Shown here piece by piece: positions 6,920 to 7,619 of a stretch of 7,619 nt of DNA. The first letter of the stretch is position 1. Each line of letters starts with the position of its first letter. This stretch comes from JBDNDK01 sp046719185. GTDB lineage: Bacteria > Armatimonadota > UBA5829. The stretch is from positions 1 through 7,619 of the forward strand of contig JBDNDK010000119.1 in NCBI GenBank assembly GCA_046719185.1, written 5' to 3'. Below the pieces are notes generated by a model. It was not told where the DNA came from and did no database searches. It saw only the letters and a list, made by a program, of their open reading frames with translations. The translations under genes and the position numbers were made by a program.

Positions 6920-7619
6920 GTGAGTTTTCTACCATTAGATATTTTATATGAAGAATTAAAACAACACACAAATATTGATCTATCTGATAAACAGCTAATT
7001 CAGTTTGATAAATATGCTGAACTTCTTGTTGAAAAAAATAAGTTTATGAACTTAACTAGAATATTAGATCCTATTGATATTATAAAACTACATATCATAG
7101 ATTCTCTTGTTCCATTAAGACATGTTGAAATTTCAAAAACTCAAAAGATTATAGATATTGGAACAGGTGCAGGTTTTCCGGGAATCCCCTTGAAAATAAT
7201 TTATCCTGATGTTGATATTACTCTTTTAGATTCAACTGCAAAAAAAATTCAATTTGTAAGAGAAAGTGCAGAAAAGATAGGATTAAATGGCATAGAATAT
7301 ATTATTTCTAGAGCTGAAGAAATTGGCAAATTAAAAAAGTATAGAGAAAAATTTGATTGTGTTTTTTCAAGAGCCTTATCATGTGTTTCAGTATGTTCAG
7401 AATTAAGTCTGCCCTTAATAAAATTAAATGGAAAATTGATTACATACAAAGGAGAACAAGCCAAAGAAGAGCTTAATAAGGCAAAACCCATAATTGGTCA
7501 ACTAGGTGGAAAGCCATCCGGGTTATTTGAATATGATATTCTAGGAAATGGTAAGCATTATATTTTAATTATTGAAAAAGTTAAATCTACTCCCAATATA
7601 TATCCTAGGGAATATTCGC
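6920..7619 (+). CDS. rsmG: 16S rRNA (guanine(527)-N7)-methyltransferase RsmG (GidB), 3' end cut by the window
   Basis: A SAM-dependent methyltransferase that makes m7G at position 527 (E. coli numbering) of 16S rRNA, in the decoding region; loss in other bacteria gives low-level streptomycin resistance. 233 residues are visible from the GTG start. Family motifs are NLTRI (44-48), KLHIIDSL (56-63), the SAM-binding DIGTGAGFPGIPLKI (79-93), LLDSTAKK (102-109), SRAEE (130-134) for adenine contact, FSRAL (149-153), and YKGE (176-179). The last residues, IYPREYS, match the usual C-terminal YPR motif, so only about 10-15 residues should be missing. The length agrees with Bacillus-type RsmG (about 239) rather than the shorter E. 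coli form (207). It follows mnmG, a common arrangement, but a terminator and a 147-base gap suggest separate transcription. Confidence 0.95.
   Translation, partial: MSFLPLDILYEELKQHTNIDLSDKQLIQFDKYAELLVEKNKFMNLTRILDPIDIIKLHIIDSLVPLRHVEISKTQKIIDIGTGAGFPGIPLKIIYPDVDITLLDSTAKKIQFVRESAEKIGLNGIEYIISRAEEIGKLKKYREKFDCVFSRALSCVSVCSELSLPLIKLNGKLITYKGEQAKEELNKAKPIIGQLGGKPSGLFEYDILGNGKHYILIIEKVKSTPNIYPREYS

Overview
The window comes from an AT-rich bacterial chromosome. It holds five protein genes: two cut by the window edges, three complete. No RNA gene, insertion sequence, CRISPR array or phage gene was recognised. All visible stop codons are TAA and the genes read normally in the standard bacterial code. 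The lineage cannot be fixed by eye. Paired mnmG and rsmG are widespread. The C-terminal OB-like module of the first protein reminds me of secreted proteins from Armatimonadota-like and other environmental lineages, but this is a weak guess from memory.

Layout. Bases 1-2087 (+) carry the C-terminal part of a large, probably secreted multidomain protein: two Ig-like repeats, a degenerate glutamine-amidotransferase-like domain, a third beta-sandwich domain and an OB-like module. Bases 2088-2275 separate it from a convergent gene and hold two hairpins, one with a nested stem. Bases 2276-3514 (-) encode an L-rhamnose isomerase of the RhaI type with every expected metal and catalytic residue, behind a good sigma70-type promoter and Shine-Dalgarno site. 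Bases 3604-4788 (-) encode a four-helix membrane protein with a SpoIIE-type PP2C phosphatase domain. A divergent AT-rich spacer follows, then mnmG (4907-6772, +), a terminator, and rsmG (from 6920, +), which runs off the right edge just short of its end.

How the genes fit together. MnmG (with MnmE, not in the window) modifies the wobble uridine of tRNAs, and RsmG methylates 16S rRNA, so the right half is a translation-accuracy block. RhaI is a sugar isomerase without visible rhamnose-pathway neighbours. The phosphatase has no visible anti-sigma or STAS partner. These look like independent transcription units.

The most interesting points are regulatory. An extended -10 promoter (TGnTATAAT) sits so close to the mnmG start that its transcript should be leaderless or nearly so. 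A second TGnTATAAT lies inside the loop of the mnmG-rsmG terminator hairpin, so the end of one unit and the start of the next would share the same bases. I found no convincing novel defence or mobile system here.
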